From assembly GCA_947311845.1 (NCBI GenBank), contig CAMZMU010000107.1, positions 23,789,326 through 23,853,325 of the forward strand: a stretch of DNA of 64,000 nucleotides, given 5' to 3'. The notes under the pieces were generated by a model that saw nothing but the letters and a program-made list of their open reading frames with translations, did no database searches and was not told where the DNA came from. The DNA comes from Poa pratensis (lineage: Eukaryota > Streptophyta > Magnoliopsida > Poales > Poaceae). Below, one piece after another: positions 1-10,729 of the stretch. The position numbers and the translations under genes were made by a program. How positions within the stretch are numbered: the stretch's first letter is position 1; the number at the start of each line of letters is the position of its first letter.

Positions 1-705
1 TGCTTTGTACTGGAATTATCTTTCATATCTGTTCTGTATTTTAAATATGTTTTGAACAATCAGTGTCTATATTGGAGTGTTCCTAAGATTCCATTAAAAA
101 GTGTTGTTCGGTATTGTTTTCTTGATTGTAGTCAGCTATATTTTAGGGTTATCAGTTTCCGAGATTGTAACTTACGAAATACTTGATTACATGATTTGCT
201 GTCAGATGTTTAGTCATTTGATTTTCTCTACATTTCCCAACCCATTTAGTTTCCTCGAGCATCTGAATCTATACCAATATAAAAAAATGAGTTAGCACAT
301 TCAATCTTGGCCATCCATCCACTTATCCAACAGTTGTAATTGATCACTGAAAAACGCAATTACTCCCTAATCAACTAACTCATGTACTAACCACCTCCTT
401 TTAACTCTTCTCTATCTTCCCTGTTCCGTATGTCGTTGTAGATATTAACGATTGATACTGAATATATTTCAAACAAAATAAGTATCTGTTGAAGTAAACG
501 TATGACAAATTCATTATACCGTGTACTGCACATGTACAATTGCTAGCATATGCAAAGCAAAAGAACTTTGCATATTAAGTGTTACATAACTCTTCGATTG
601 TTTCATGATATGATCTTTTGTATTTTTTGGGTACAAGCTGTACTTTTCCTTTATAGATTTGTGGTAAATGAAGGTTTGCTGAGTTTCTTCCCTCTGTTAT
701 TTCAG
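1..705. other. Non-coding, probably intron of the PP2-type gene
   Basis: AT-rich sequence with no credible coding exon. It ends in a pyrimidine-rich tract and a CAG acceptor at 703-705 directly before a well-conserved exon, so at least its right part is probably the last intron of the F-box/PP2 gene. The upstream exons (F-box and start of the lectin domain) would lie to the left of the window. Confidence 0.5.
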
Positions 706-1136
706 ATTCCATAGTGTTGCTTATCTTCAGCAAATTTGGTGGCTTGAGGTGGGTGGGGAGCTTGATTTCTGCTTCCCTGCAGGTTCATACAGCCTGTTTT
801 TTCCGTCTTCACTTGGGTCGAGCGCACAGACGCATGGGTCGTCGAGTTTGTGGAACTGAGCTCATTCATGGGTGGGATGCCAGACCCACCCGGTTCAACC
901 TCTCTACTTCAGACAACCAACACGCCACATCGGAATATTATCTGGATGGACCAGGAAGCTGGATTCTTTACCATGTCGGTGATTTTGTCATTTCAAACTC
1001 CGACGAGTTGACCAGCCTGAAGTATTCAATGATGCAGATTGACTGCACCCATACGAAAGGTGGCTTGTGCGTTGATTCAGTTGTGATATATCCGAAAGGG
1101 TATCGACGCGAGAAGATAAACACAGTCTACATGTAA
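706..1136 (+). pseudogene. Last exon of an F-box/PP2-A13-type protein, frameshifted
   Basis: This is the C-terminal exon of a plant F-box protein carrying a phloem protein 2 (PP2) lectin-like domain. Members act as substrate receptors of SCF ubiquitin ligases, with a putative glycan-binding PP2 domain. The exon opens after a CAG acceptor and reads VAYLQQIWWLEVGGELDF, then continues with RVCGTELIHGWD, HVGDFVISNSDE and the hallmark QIDCTHTKGGLCVDSVVIYP. The stop is TAA at 1134-1136. The first part (to about 796) and the rest lie in different frames. A run of six T at 797-802 has one T more than the conserved LFFRLHLGR reading needs. This is either a real pseudogenising insertion or a homopolymer assembly error. 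The family assignment is strong; functionality is doubtful. Upstream exons are not in the window. Confidence 0.8.
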
Positions 1137-1690
1137 ATTTGCAGAGTGGTTTCGATGCTCCAGCAGCACAGGCAGTTCAGAGCGAGATGGCTAGTATTTT
1201 TCCTGTCCATTCTTATCTGAAAGTCCATGTATATTTTTTTGGGTCTTCTTGCTTACTTTCTGAGAGTTTTGGATTTTGTTCTGTATTCTTTGTAGTATTA
1301 GTTACACTGGTAGGGAGGTAGGAGAGATCTAGAAGCAGCTTAACTTGACTTATTTGTGGAGTTTACAGTAGTAAACGGTCAATGCCATCTTCATCTGTAG
1401 TTTTCATCAGCATAATGATGTTTGGCGAGCTGAGTGGGTATTCCTCTACACCTTTGCGATGAATCTAACTGATTTAATCTTCTTGACCATTTGTGTATTC
1501 CAGAGCTTCGTTTGTTTCCATGTAACAGTTCAAAATACATGAGAAGTTGGGACTTGGGAACATATTCTATCTAGTGATTGTTAAGTATAGAACTGTTCTA
1601 ACAGTGATTATAACATTGTATCCAGGAAACTCTTGGACTTACTTTTGACATCCCTTTTATGGTAAATTGCAAATGTTCGGCTCTGAACCT
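1137..1690. other. Downstream non-coding sequence of the PP2-type exon
   Basis: Contains the presumed 3' untranslated region and flank of the PP2-type gene. The composition is T-rich and no conserved ORF or repeat boundary is seen. Confidence 0.4.
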
Positions 1691-1702
1691 GAACTAAATA
1701 TC

Positions 1703-2052
1703 CAGTGATCCTGGTAGTTTAAAAAAATCGAAACAAATATTTACGAGTTTCAAAAAAATTGAAAAAAATCTTGGATGTAGACAATGGTGTACTACATAAA
1801 CATGTAAAAAAATCAACTTAAAATACTTTATATTTTGGGCTACACGGAAATGACAAAAGTGTGGATCTGAGTATGCATATTTTCAAACCTCCAAATTTAA
1901 CATATTTTGTTATTTATGTGTAGTCTATAATACAGAGTATTTTAAGTTTATTTTTTACACGTTTATGGGGAAACAACATTGGCTACATCCGGGGTTTATT
2001 TTTCAAATGTTTTTAAAACTCGTAAATATTTTTTATTTTTTAAAATACCAGT
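1703..2052. mobile_element. Foldback MITE (long terminal inverted repeats)
   Basis: The two halves are inverted copies of each other. The left arm contains CTGGTAGTTTAAAAAAATCG and AATATTTACGAGTTT; the right arm carries the complement, AAACTCGTAAATATTTTTT and ending in AAAATACCAG. Inner segments around 1780-1850 and 1915-1965 also pair. No ORF is present. A related foldback lies at 41497-41870. The superfamily was not determined because target duplications are not clear. Confidence 0.6.
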
Positions 2053-2060
2053 ATCACCAG

Positions 2061-2591
2061 TGTTCGGGAGGCAAACGCACTTTTCAGGACATGAAACGGC
2101 AAGGTTACAGACAAGCTAGGGCAGTCCCTCCAAAAAAAAAAAAACACAAGCTAGGGCAGGGTGCCCCTTTAGGACAAGTGAGCTGAACAGCTCCATCGCC
2201 AGGAGCCCAGCCGCGAACGCCTGAACAGCTTGATCGCCACCCGAGCTGTGTGTTTAGCTACCGGCTGCAACAATGTTTTTTTTTTTTGAGGTTTACTGCA
2301 ACAATGTTTGGACCACGCCATTCTGCAACATCGATCGAAATTCCAGAAGCTGGCACAAAAAGGAAACCACGTTAGTAGGATCACCACGCAAAATTCGTTA
2401 TAAACAGCTCTATCTTTTATTTTCCTCACGGTCCACAGTAAACCAGCTGGTCCTAGCGTAACTATCACCCTATCCTAGCCATGAATAGCTTGCTAGCCAA
2501 TTCTGACACAAGTGCACAAGAGATTCAGGATTAGATTTCACTCCTAAAGAGCCTCCAACCACATTCCATAGATATTTGTCCAAAGGGTAAG
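2061..2591. other. Intergenic, nothing recognised
   Basis: Mixed-composition sequence between a foldback MITE and a copia element. Short open frames on both strands look like chance. A poly-A tract at 2133-2144 and a poly-T tract at 2276-2287 are the only notable features. Confidence 0.4.
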
Positions 2592-2596
2592 TATAT

Positions 2597-2715
2597 TGTT
2601 AGAATATGTGTATCTAGCCCATTAGGCTAGTCTGGCCCAAGTTGGCCCATGTAACTTTGTATATGACCTTGTTGTTAATAGAGAAAAGTTAGTTGGCATA
2701 TTTACTTTATTGACA
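2597..2715 (+). repeat. 5' LTR of the copia element
   Basis: 119 bp, TG...CA termini, followed at once by the TGGTATCAGAG primer site. It is unusually short for a coding-competent copia element, whose LTRs are commonly several hundred bp or more. Confidence 0.93.
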
Positions 2716-2727
2716 TGGTATCAGAGT
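2716..2727 (+). promoter_or_regulatory. Primer binding site, initiator tRNA-Met type
   Basis: TGGTATCAGAG abuts the 5' LTR and is complementary to the 3' end of plant initiator methionine tRNA, the usual primer of copia elements. Confidence 0.85.
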
Positions 2728-3025
2728 TCGGTCCGGTCCCGACCTAGCTCCACGCCGCCGTCGCCGCACCGCCGTCTCCGCCAGCTCCGGCTCCGGCACC
2801 GCCAGCTCCGGCAAGTTGCCGGACGCTCGCCGCCGGCTCTACTCCCGCCGTTCTTGGTCTTCGTCGCCGTCGGCTCTCCTCGTTGCTTCGGCCGCTTCTA
2901 CTACTACTCTACTACTACTCCCGCCGCCGCTCGTTGCGTTCGTCTCCATCTCCAAGCCCTGCCGCGCCACCTCGCGATCTCGATCCAGATCGATTTGGTG
3001 AGTGCTGACTTATCCGGTATCATTC

Positions 3026-3227
3026 CCGGAATTTTCCGGATTTTCTACCGGACCGAGGAAACTGCTACTGGACTCTCCCAGTTCTCACCCGGATTTCACC
3101 CGGTGTTGACCCGGAAATCTTTCCGGATTTTTTCCGGTGTCAGGCCCGGAATTTTCCGGACCTGAATCCGGATTTTAGTTCTTGCTCGGTATCAGTCCCG
3201 GAATTTTCCGGACCTGAATCCGGATTT
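3026..3227 (+). repeat. Leader repeats with CCGGAATTTTCCGG motif
   Basis: The untranslated leader before gag holds three copies of CCGGAATTTTCCGG (3026-3039, 3146-3159, 3198-3211). The last two lie in a 31-bp direct repeat (3145-3175 and 3197-3227). Many additional TCCGG and ACCCGG words fill the spacers. Each motif has 6-bp inverted arms (CCGGAA/TTCCGG). Confidence 0.7.
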
Positions 3228-3243
3228 CTTGCTGCTTGCTGCC

Positions 3244-6200
3244 ATGGCCAAGGATGGCTCTATTTTCTCTAGTGACATCAAGCTTGATGGCTCAAATTAT
3301 AGAGAGTGGGCATTCTCGGTCAGAACTATCGTGAGAGCTGTTGGATTTGATGATCATTTGACTGATGATGCTCCGGCTGAAAGAGTTGATGAAGCCACGA
3401 GGAAGAAATGGAAAAATAATGATGCTAAAGTCATGGGTGCTTTAATTCTTAATGTTGCTCCTTCACTGCGGATGAGTCATCATTCAACTGCAAAAGAAAT
3501 ATGGAAGTATTTGGAGAACCGATATCTTCAGCCTAGTGGGGCACTTCGATACTCTTTGTTGCAGAACTTGCAAAGTCTTCAACAACATGATTTGTCCATA
3601 GAGGAATATTATGCAGCCTTCACCCGCATCAGTAGTCAGCTTATGTCGATGACTCCAAAAAGCCGTTCTGGGTGTGAGTGTTGTGTGGCCAAGGAAAATT
3701 ATGAAGCTCAGTCTTTCATGTATCAGTTTGTGATGAGGCTTAAGCAGGATTTTGAGAATAACCGCACTCAACTTCTCGGTCGTCCTGCACCTCCCTCTCT
3801 GGATGAAGCTCTTGCTAGTTTAATTGCAGAGGAGACACGTCTTTCCTCCCTTGCCTCTGCTCCAATGACTCACACCAGTGTTCTTGCTTCTCCTCGGGGT
3901 CCTTTCAGAGGCTCTTCTTCAGGAAAATTTTGTTCTCACTGCAAAAGGATAGGGCACACAATTGACAGTTGCTTTGCTCTACACCCAGAGTTGTGGGCCG
4001 AGTATCAAAGAAAGTTCCCTGCTCAGCAACAGCAGCGTCACCCATCTAGCAGAAAGTCTTCAGCTGTTGCAATCAGTGAACCACAACAGTCACAGCAGCA
4101 GCCAACAAGGAGTGCCTCTGTGTCTGCTGCTTCTCAGTCTGCTTCTCGTGCCACTCAGCCGTGGGTGCTTGATTCGGGAGCCTCGTTTCATGTCACCTCA
4201 GATCGCTCCCAGCTCGTGCAATGTCAGCCACTCAAGGATGGCGCCTCTGTTCACACCGCTGATGGTACACCTTGTTCTGTTACTCATCAGGGTTCGCTTT
4301 GCACATCCAAGTTTTCTGTTCCAAATATTTCTCTTGTCCCGGATTTGTCAATGAATCTCATGTCAGTTGGTCAAATTACTGATATGGACTATTTTGTTGG
4401 TTTTGACAAAACATCTTGTTATGTGCAGGACCTTCAGAGCAAGAGGATCATTGGAACTAGCCATCACCGTAGAGGATCCACCTCCCTCTACGAACTTGAC
4501 ACCCTTCATCTCCCTTCCGCTTCCGCATCGTCTGCTTCATCCACATCAAGATCAAATTCGTCTTTTTCTTTTGCCAAGTGGCATCATCGCTTAGGTCATC
4601 TATGTGGTTCTCGTTTATCTGAACTTGTTGGACAAGGGGTTTTGGGTCGTGTTCCTGTGGATGCTGGTTTTCATTGTAAGGGTTGTAAGCTAGGTAAACA
4701 GATACAACTTCCGTATCCATCCAGCACCACTTGTTCTAGTCGTCCCTTTGATTTAGTGCACTCTGATGTATGGGGTCCCTCCCCTTTTGTCTCAAAGGGT
4801 GGTCACAAACATTATGTCATATTTGTTGATGATTACTCTCGCTATACCTGGGTTTATTTTATGAAACATCGTTCCCAGTTAAATTCTATCTATCAAGCTT
4901 TTGTTCGCATGGTTCATACTCAGTTTTCAAGTGCTATTCGTGTTTTTCGCTCTGACTCAGAGGGGGAGTACCTCTCGACATCTTTTCGTGAGTTTCTCTC
5001 TTCCGAAGGTACTCTTCCTCAGCTCTCATGTCCTGGTGCTCACGCTCAGAATGGTGTTGCCGAGCGTAAGCATCGTCATTTAATTGAGACAGCTCGAACT
5101 CTTCTGATTTCCTCTTTTGTCCCCACTCATTTCTGGGGTGAAGCTATTTCCACGGCAGTGTATCTCATAAATATTCAGCCCTCCTCCCGTCTCCAAGGCA
5201 AGTCTCCCGGTGAGCTTTTATTTGGTTCTCCTCCCACTTATGGTCATCTTCGTGTTTTTGGTTCTACTTGTTATGTCCTATTGGCACCTCGCGAGCGGAC
5301 CAAGTTGACTGCCCAGTCTGTTGAGTGTGTTTTTCTTGGGTATAGTCTTGAGCACAAGGGGTATCGCTGCTATGATCCTTCCGCTCGTCGCATTCGCTTC
5401 TCTCGGGACGTTACTTTCAATGAGAATCAACCATTTTTCCATTCCTCTTCCATTCAACCATCATCCTCCACTTCCCTAGAGTCCACCTCTTTTCTCTCAC
5501 TTCCAGCGATATTTTCCTCGGATGAGTCAGTCTCTGATCAAGACACACCTTCTTCACCAGCCCCACCATGTTTGGATCCTTTTCCTTTTCATTATAGTCG
5601 TCGTCCTGTAGTTTCATCTGAGACTCCATCATCTATTCCTCTGTCTTCTCCTCCTCCGGCCAGTACCACTGAACCTTGCACTGATGAGTCCTCTCAGACA
5701 AACAGGTATGCCCTTCGTGATCGCTCCACTCTTGAGCTTCCAGACAGATATAGAAATGGATTCTGTGCAGGGGCAGCTTGTGAGCCTAGTACTTATGAAG
5801 CGGCTGTCATGCTACCCGAGTGGCAAATGGCTATGTCTGAGGAGCTTGCGGCCCTAGAAGGTACACATACATGGGACATGGTACCATTGCCTCCCAGATC
5901 AGTTCCTATCACTTGTAAGTGGGTATATAAAATCAAAACCAGGTCAGATGGTTCAGTGGAGCGTCATAAGGCTCGACTCGTTGCAAGAGGTTTTCAGCAG
6001 ACTCATGGGAGAGATTTGATGAGACATTTGCTCCAGTTGCTCACATGACCTCTGTTCGTACTCTTATTGCTGTGGCTGCAACTCGATCATGGAAAATCTC
6101 ACAAATGGATGTGAAGAATGCTTTCCTTCATGGTGATCTACATGAGGAAGTTTTTATGCAGCCACCTCCGGGTGTTGAGGCCCAGCTGGTCATGTTTGTC

Positions 6201-7303
6201 GCCTTCGCAAGGCACTTTATGGGCTTAAACAAGCCCCGCGTGCATGGTTTGAGAGATTCAGTTCTGTAGTTCGAGCTGCTGGTTTCTCTTCGAGTGATCA
6301 TGACCCTGCACTTTTCGTTCATACTTCTGGCAGTGGTCGTACATTGCTTCTGCTCTATGTGGATGATATGCTAATAACTAGAGATGATCAGAAGTACATT
6401 GCTTTTGTTAAAAGAAAGCTAAGTGAACAATTCAAGATGTCAGATCTAGGGTCTCTCAGTTATTTTCTGGGAATTGAAGTTGATTGCACGGATGACGGTT
6501 ACTATATTTCTCAGTCTCGCTATACTCAAGATTTGGTAGCGCGCTCGGGTCTTACTGATACTCGTATTGCTACTACTCCAATGGAACTCCAGTTACAGTT
6601 GCGTTCTACTGATGGCATTCCTCTTGAGGATCCATCCCGCTATCGGCACCTTGTTGGTAGCCTTGTATACCTCACTGTGACAAGACCTGACATTGCCCAT
6701 GCAGTTCACATCCTAAGTCAGTTTGTTAGTGCTCCTACCTCAGTTCATTACAGCCACTTGCTTCGTGTTCTTCGATATTTGAGGGGAACATCATATCGCC
6801 GGTTATTCTATGCCCGCACAAATCAGCTCCAGCTTCATGCTTACTCTGATTCTACTTGGGCGAGTGATCCTGCTGATCGTTGCTCTGTCACTGGCTATTG
6901 TCTTTTTCTCGGCACCTCTCTTATTGCATGGAAGTCTAAGAAACAGACTGCAGTGTCACGCTCTAATGCTGAAGCCGAACTAAGAGCACTAGCTACTACT
7001 ACTTCAGACATTGTCTGGCTTCGTTGGTTATTGGCTGATCTTGGTGTCTCATGTGATGCACCCACAACCATTCTTTGTGACAGCACTGCTGCTATCCAGA
7101 TTGCAAATGATCCAGTCAAGCATGAGTTAACCAAGCATATTGGTGTGGATGCTTTCTTCACACGCTCTCATTGTCAACAATCAACCATTCATCTCGAATA
7201 TGTTCCTTCGGAGCTTCAACTTGCAGATTTCTTCACAAAGGCTCAAACAAGAGAACAACATAAACTTCATATTCTCAAACTCAATGTCGCTGATCCACCT
7301 TGA
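3244..7303 (+). pseudogene. Copia gag-pol polyprotein, two frameshifts in RT
   Basis: ATG at 3244 (context GCCATGG) opens a gag-pol frame. In order from this start: a UBN2-type gag domain; a CCHC zinc knuckle (CSHCKRIGH, about residue 230); protease DSGAS (about 310); the integrase zinc region starting WHHRLGH (about 446); the integrase core with D508, D571 and E607 (DD35E spacing); then reverse transcriptase. The first frame stops at 6046-6048 because GAT-TTT-GAT has lost one T (T run 6015-6017). A second one-base loss in the C run at 6181-6183 shifts the frame again. From 6191 the frame is open to TGA at 7303, with YVDDM of RT and the RNase H part (SDSTWASD, AEAE, HIGVDAF). All domains are recognisable, so the breaks look recent. 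Confidence 0.93.
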
Positions 7304-7317
7304 GTTTGAAGGGGGAG

Positions 7318-7436
7318 TGTTAGAATATGTGTATCTAGCCCATTAGGCTAGTCTGGCCCAAGTTGGCCCATGTAACTTTGTATATGACCTTGTTGTTAAT
7401 ACAGAAAAGTTAGTTGGCATATTTACTTTATTGACA
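7318..7436 (+). repeat. 3' LTR of the copia element
   Basis: 119 bp, one substitution from the 5' LTR, preceded by the polypurine tract GAAGGGGGAG and followed by the TATAT target duplication. Confidence 0.93.
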
Positions 7437-7441
7437 TATAT

Positions 7442-8010
7442 AACATGTAATCAAGGGTTTTTATTGTCAGTCGTCACCACAAACTCTCACTGCTTTGCAT
7501 AGAATAACCTGAACGCACATGTCTCAAGTTATGCCGCATTGGTAGCGTTTTCCTCAAAATCATGCGCAAACACCATCACTACACTGATGTTTTGACTGAA
7601 AGTAAGGTTGTAAAGTCTAGCGAAACAACACACAGAGATTTAGGACCCGACCATGTATCTTCCCAAAACTTGGTTTTGCATCCATCACGGTCATCACCCA
7701 CAATTCATTCAGAACATCTATAAAACCCAATCCAAAAATGAGAATGCCCTATAGAAGGTTTGTGCAAAAAAAAGTCCTCTAGATACCAAGGTTGACAAAC
7801 ATCTTCCCAACACACCAAATTGTACCAATTTATTCAAAAATCCCGAATACTCGAGAATATGAAGTTGTTTTCAGAATTATGCAAAAATCCCACAATAGTC
7901 GAGAGGTTTTTCTTTTTGACGTGAAGCACAGACACTCCATTAACTTAAATCAGCAGAATCGCCGTACAGGGCCACGGTTACAGCATTCGGATAGTTTTCC
8001 AACCACACTT
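7442..8010. other. Intergenic, nothing recognised
   Basis: AT-rich flank between the copia element and the LINE remnant. No conserved frame, terminal repeat or RNA gene was recognised. Confidence 0.4.
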
Positions 8011-8905
8011 GGTTTTTTTTTTGGTTGACTCCTGAGTCCTGACACATTAGCTGCACCCAGCGCCGCCATCTCGTGGGTTGGCTTATTACATGAACGGGGA
8101 ACATAGATGATACGGTAGTCTATGAAATTTAGTCGAAGCTGGTACTTGACTTCACGGAACAAAGGTCCCACGTGTGCGTCGTCATATTCGCTCGGACTAG
8201 AACCTGGCAACCCGTTGCAAAGATAGGCCGTCCAATTCTCATTTGTTCAGCTATACTAACCGCTTGTAGTACTGCTTTTGTTTCAGTGTATAGTGCTTCC
8301 ACTGCATTTGCTAGGAAACCTGCAGCAGCAAAAACGTTTTGGCTCGCATGATCTTTTGCGACACAGCTCCATCCTCCGTGTCCAGTCTCTGCATGAAAAG
8401 CACCATCCGAGTTGATCATAATCCAATCAGCTGGAGGAGGTTGCCATATGGGTGTATCATTTTGGGTGACAGTAAGTTTTTTCTGAAAAAATTCAGTCCA
8501 CTCGCGAACATGTCTTCCGACAGTAAATTGGAATTCTTCAGTTGAAAGCCGGCGTTCAGCGTGGTTGGCCTTGTTCGTCATCATCTCTTCGTACTCCAGG
8601 GAGAAAACCTCATGTAAGAATTCCAAACTTGAACAACATTCCATGAGTTCAAAACGTAGTTGCTCAGGGAGGACCGTCCGCCACATTTTCTTCAGTTCTT
8701 TGCATCGGAGAAACAAGTGTCCGCTATCTTCAAACAACTTATGACAAACCGGGCAGCGAGTGTCAAGTTCGACATGCTTTCTCTCTATATTTCTTCTTGT
8801 TGGCAAACTATCATGTCCTAGCCGCCATAGGAAGTGGTGCGCCTTAGCTGGGCACTCCAGCTTTCACAGGCGGCGCCGGATCGCACTTCTCCACGTACTT
8901 CCTCG
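8011..8905 (-). pseudogene. LINE 3' remnant: zf-RVT and RNase H-like domains
   Basis: On the minus strand a frame enters at about 8900 with the zf-RVT signature (HHFLWRLGHDSLPTRRN, then CPVC and GHLFLRC) found at the end of plant LINE reverse transcriptases. It continues into an RVT_3/RNase H-like domain (WQPPPADWIMINSDGAF, GGWSCVAKD, ETKAVLQAV). Near 8150 the frame is broken by a small deletion; the end of the domain (FREVKYQLRLNFI, YVPRSCNKPTHEMAALG) continues in another frame. An A-rich tail (T run on the plus strand at about 8011-8021) closes it. The endonuclease and most of RT are missing, so this is a 5'-truncated, dead LINE copy. Confidence 0.8.
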
Positions 8906-8984
8906 CACCCCTTCTGATGAACCTGCTTGTCTACTCACATTCATCAAAACTGAATGCAACTTGTACGCAGATTCGACGGAGATA

Positions 8985-9645
8985 CAAATAATGGTGATGT
9001 GGACGTATGGCTAAAAAAAAATATGACGTGGATGGATTGCATGTATAATATACTATAATTAATGAATATTAGTGGAGAATCTATACTTCTTATAAAGCAA
9101 AACTCCACTAACTTGCATTAATTATTTTCTATCTCAACATGCAAGCCATCCACATCATCCATTCTCTTAACCAATCAATTGTCCATATCATCTCCACTAA
9201 TACTTATTAATCACACATCATCTATTCCTTAACCCACATCATCCACTATTTGAACCATTATTTATCCAAGTTATCAAAAATTTATTAATGATTTTCTATC
9301 CATCCATGAAAACTGTTCGCATTATAAATTATTTTATCCCTACTATAGCTCATCAATTTTAGTTGTTAAATATACAAAGATTCTACATTGATTAAATCTA
9401 GACTCTCGATTATGATGCCCAATCGATTCCTGATTATTCCCGATAAATTTTCCCGTTGCATGTGTCATATGTCTTTTCGTTTATATTACAATTTTATAAA
9501 AAATTCCCGCTGCAACGCGCGGGGTATCTTTCTAGTGATATGAATAATTTATTGGCTAAAAAATGGATGATGTGGATAACTTGCATGTTGAGATAGAAAA
9601 ATATTTAATGCATGTTAGTGAGATTTTATTTTATAAAAGTATAGA
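8985..9645 (-). mobile_element. Older Helitron fragment split by a younger Helitron
   Basis: Sequence 9536-9645 matches the 5' part of the minus-strand Helitron at 42634-42995: the shared words GGATGATGTGGATA, CTTGCATG and GAGATAGAAAAATATT, and a terminal TATAGA followed by T, read in reverse. Sequence about 8985-9079 (GTGATGTGGA, TATTAGTGGAGA) continues the same alignment on the other side of the younger element at 9080-9535. Its own 3' terminus (CTAG end) is not visible, so it appears truncated at about 8985. Confidence 0.6.
9080..9535 (+). mobile_element. Non-autonomous Helitron (456 bp)
   Basis: Begins TCTATACTTCTTATAAAGC and ends in CTAG, flanked by host A (9079) and T (9536), as expected for Helitron insertion between A and T. 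A hairpin with stem CCCGC/GCGGG lies near 9507-9524, about ten bases before the CTAG end. It has no coding capacity. A second member of the same family is at 42634-42995 on the other strand. Confidence 0.82.
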
Positions 9646-10263
9646 TAAATCGTGGTTACTCTAAAAGTGTACCGGTTGCACTGTGCGGACCACGAGTATC
9701 GACGCGCTGTATTTTTATTTTGGCAAAAAGCTTGATGCGTCTGGTGGGCTTTTGCTAGGAGCTCAGTCCTCATGGACCCTTACTTGATTCAGCCCATAAA
9801 AAGAGTCAGAAAAGTCCAAAAAATAAGTGGAAGCTTAAGGGGGTACATTTTAAAAAAATCAACAACTCTAAAAAAAAAATCAATAACCTATCTTTTAAAT
9901 CTATTTTTCCTTAAAAAATCACGTAAATCTAGATGTCTGTTATGTATGTAAAAAAAAAATGATATATGTTTGCAGTTGTGATCTAAATAAAAAAAGGACA
10001 AATTTAATGGAGAAAATAACATATTGGTTTGCCTTCTTGGATCACAAATTGTGCTTTTTTGTGTACTTTCAATAGAAAATTACAAATTCGTATAACACAT
10101 CTATACGAATCATGTTAATTAATTTCGGAAATTTTTGATTTTGTTAGAATATTTTTAAATTTGAGTCTTGCTAGAGACCAAAATCTAAAACTTCTCTCTC
10201 CTAGTCCCACACCCTTAAAGAAATAGCTAGTCATTTTTACATATATATATTCTTGGAGGTGGT
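9646..10263. other. Intergenic, nothing recognised
   Basis: AT-rich sequence with many short A and T runs. No exon, repeat boundary or RNA gene could be supported. Confidence 0.4.
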
Positions 10264-10729
10264 GTTTTGGGTCATAGGACTAGATAGTCCCATTATGCAA
10301 AATAAATTTTAAAATATTTTAAAATGTCAAAACGATTCAACAAAAAAATTGGGTGTACATTCGGATATTGTTTGTTGACACATAAATTTTCGTGAGGAAA
10401 AGACATGTTTTGTGACTTATGCAAAAAGACAAATTTGTGTGCTACTCCCTCCGTCCACAAAAGGATGTCTCAACCTAGCCCAAATTTGTATGTATCTAGA
10501 CATGATTTAATGTGTAGATACATACATATTTGGGCCAGATTCAGACATCCTTTTGTGGACGGAGGGAGTACAAAATGAGTTTAGTCCACAAGAAAATGTA
10601 TTTTTTCTTGAATTTTTGTGGGCTAGCATGAAATGTTGGGAGGTACACCCGATTTTTTTTTTTTGATTTTTTTGACATTTTAAAATAAGTTTTCTGAATA
10701 ATGGGAGCATATACTCGTACGACCCAAAA
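10264..10729. mobile_element. Foldback DNA element interrupted by a Stowaway MITE
   Basis: The ends are inverted copies: TTTTGGGTC at the left and GACCCAAAA at the right. Longer imperfect pairing follows (left ATTTTAAAATGTCAAAA and TTGGGTGTAC; right GTACACCCGA and TTTGACATTTTAAAAT). The spacer is occupied by a complete Stowaway element at 10445-10568. It is non-coding and its superfamily is unassigned. Confidence 0.6.
10445..10568. mobile_element. Stowaway MITE (Tc1/mariner type)
   Basis: Has the canonical Stowaway inverted repeat CTCCCTCCGTCC...GGACGGAGGGAG, TA target duplications at 10443-10444 and 10569-10570, and a 124-bp length. The two halves pair along most of their length. Confidence 0.93.

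Larger units (their letters stand above)
2592..7441 (+). mobile_element. Complete Ty1/copia LTR retrotransposon with 119-bp LTRs
   Basis: A full-length element bounded by two 119-bp direct repeats (2597-2715 and 7318-7436) that start TGTTAGAATATG and end TTTATTGACA. They differ at one position (AATAGAG against AATACAG). The 5-bp target duplication TATAT is present at 2592-2596 and 7437-7441. The primer binding site TGGTATCAGAG follows the 5' LTR directly and matches initiator tRNA-Met. A polypurine tract GAAGGGGGAG precedes the 3' LTR. The gene order gag, protease, integrase, reverse transcriptase, RNase H defines copia. The near-identical LTRs imply a recent insertion, yet the pol frame is broken twice, so the copy was either mobilised in trans or mutated afterwards. 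Confidence 0.95.
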
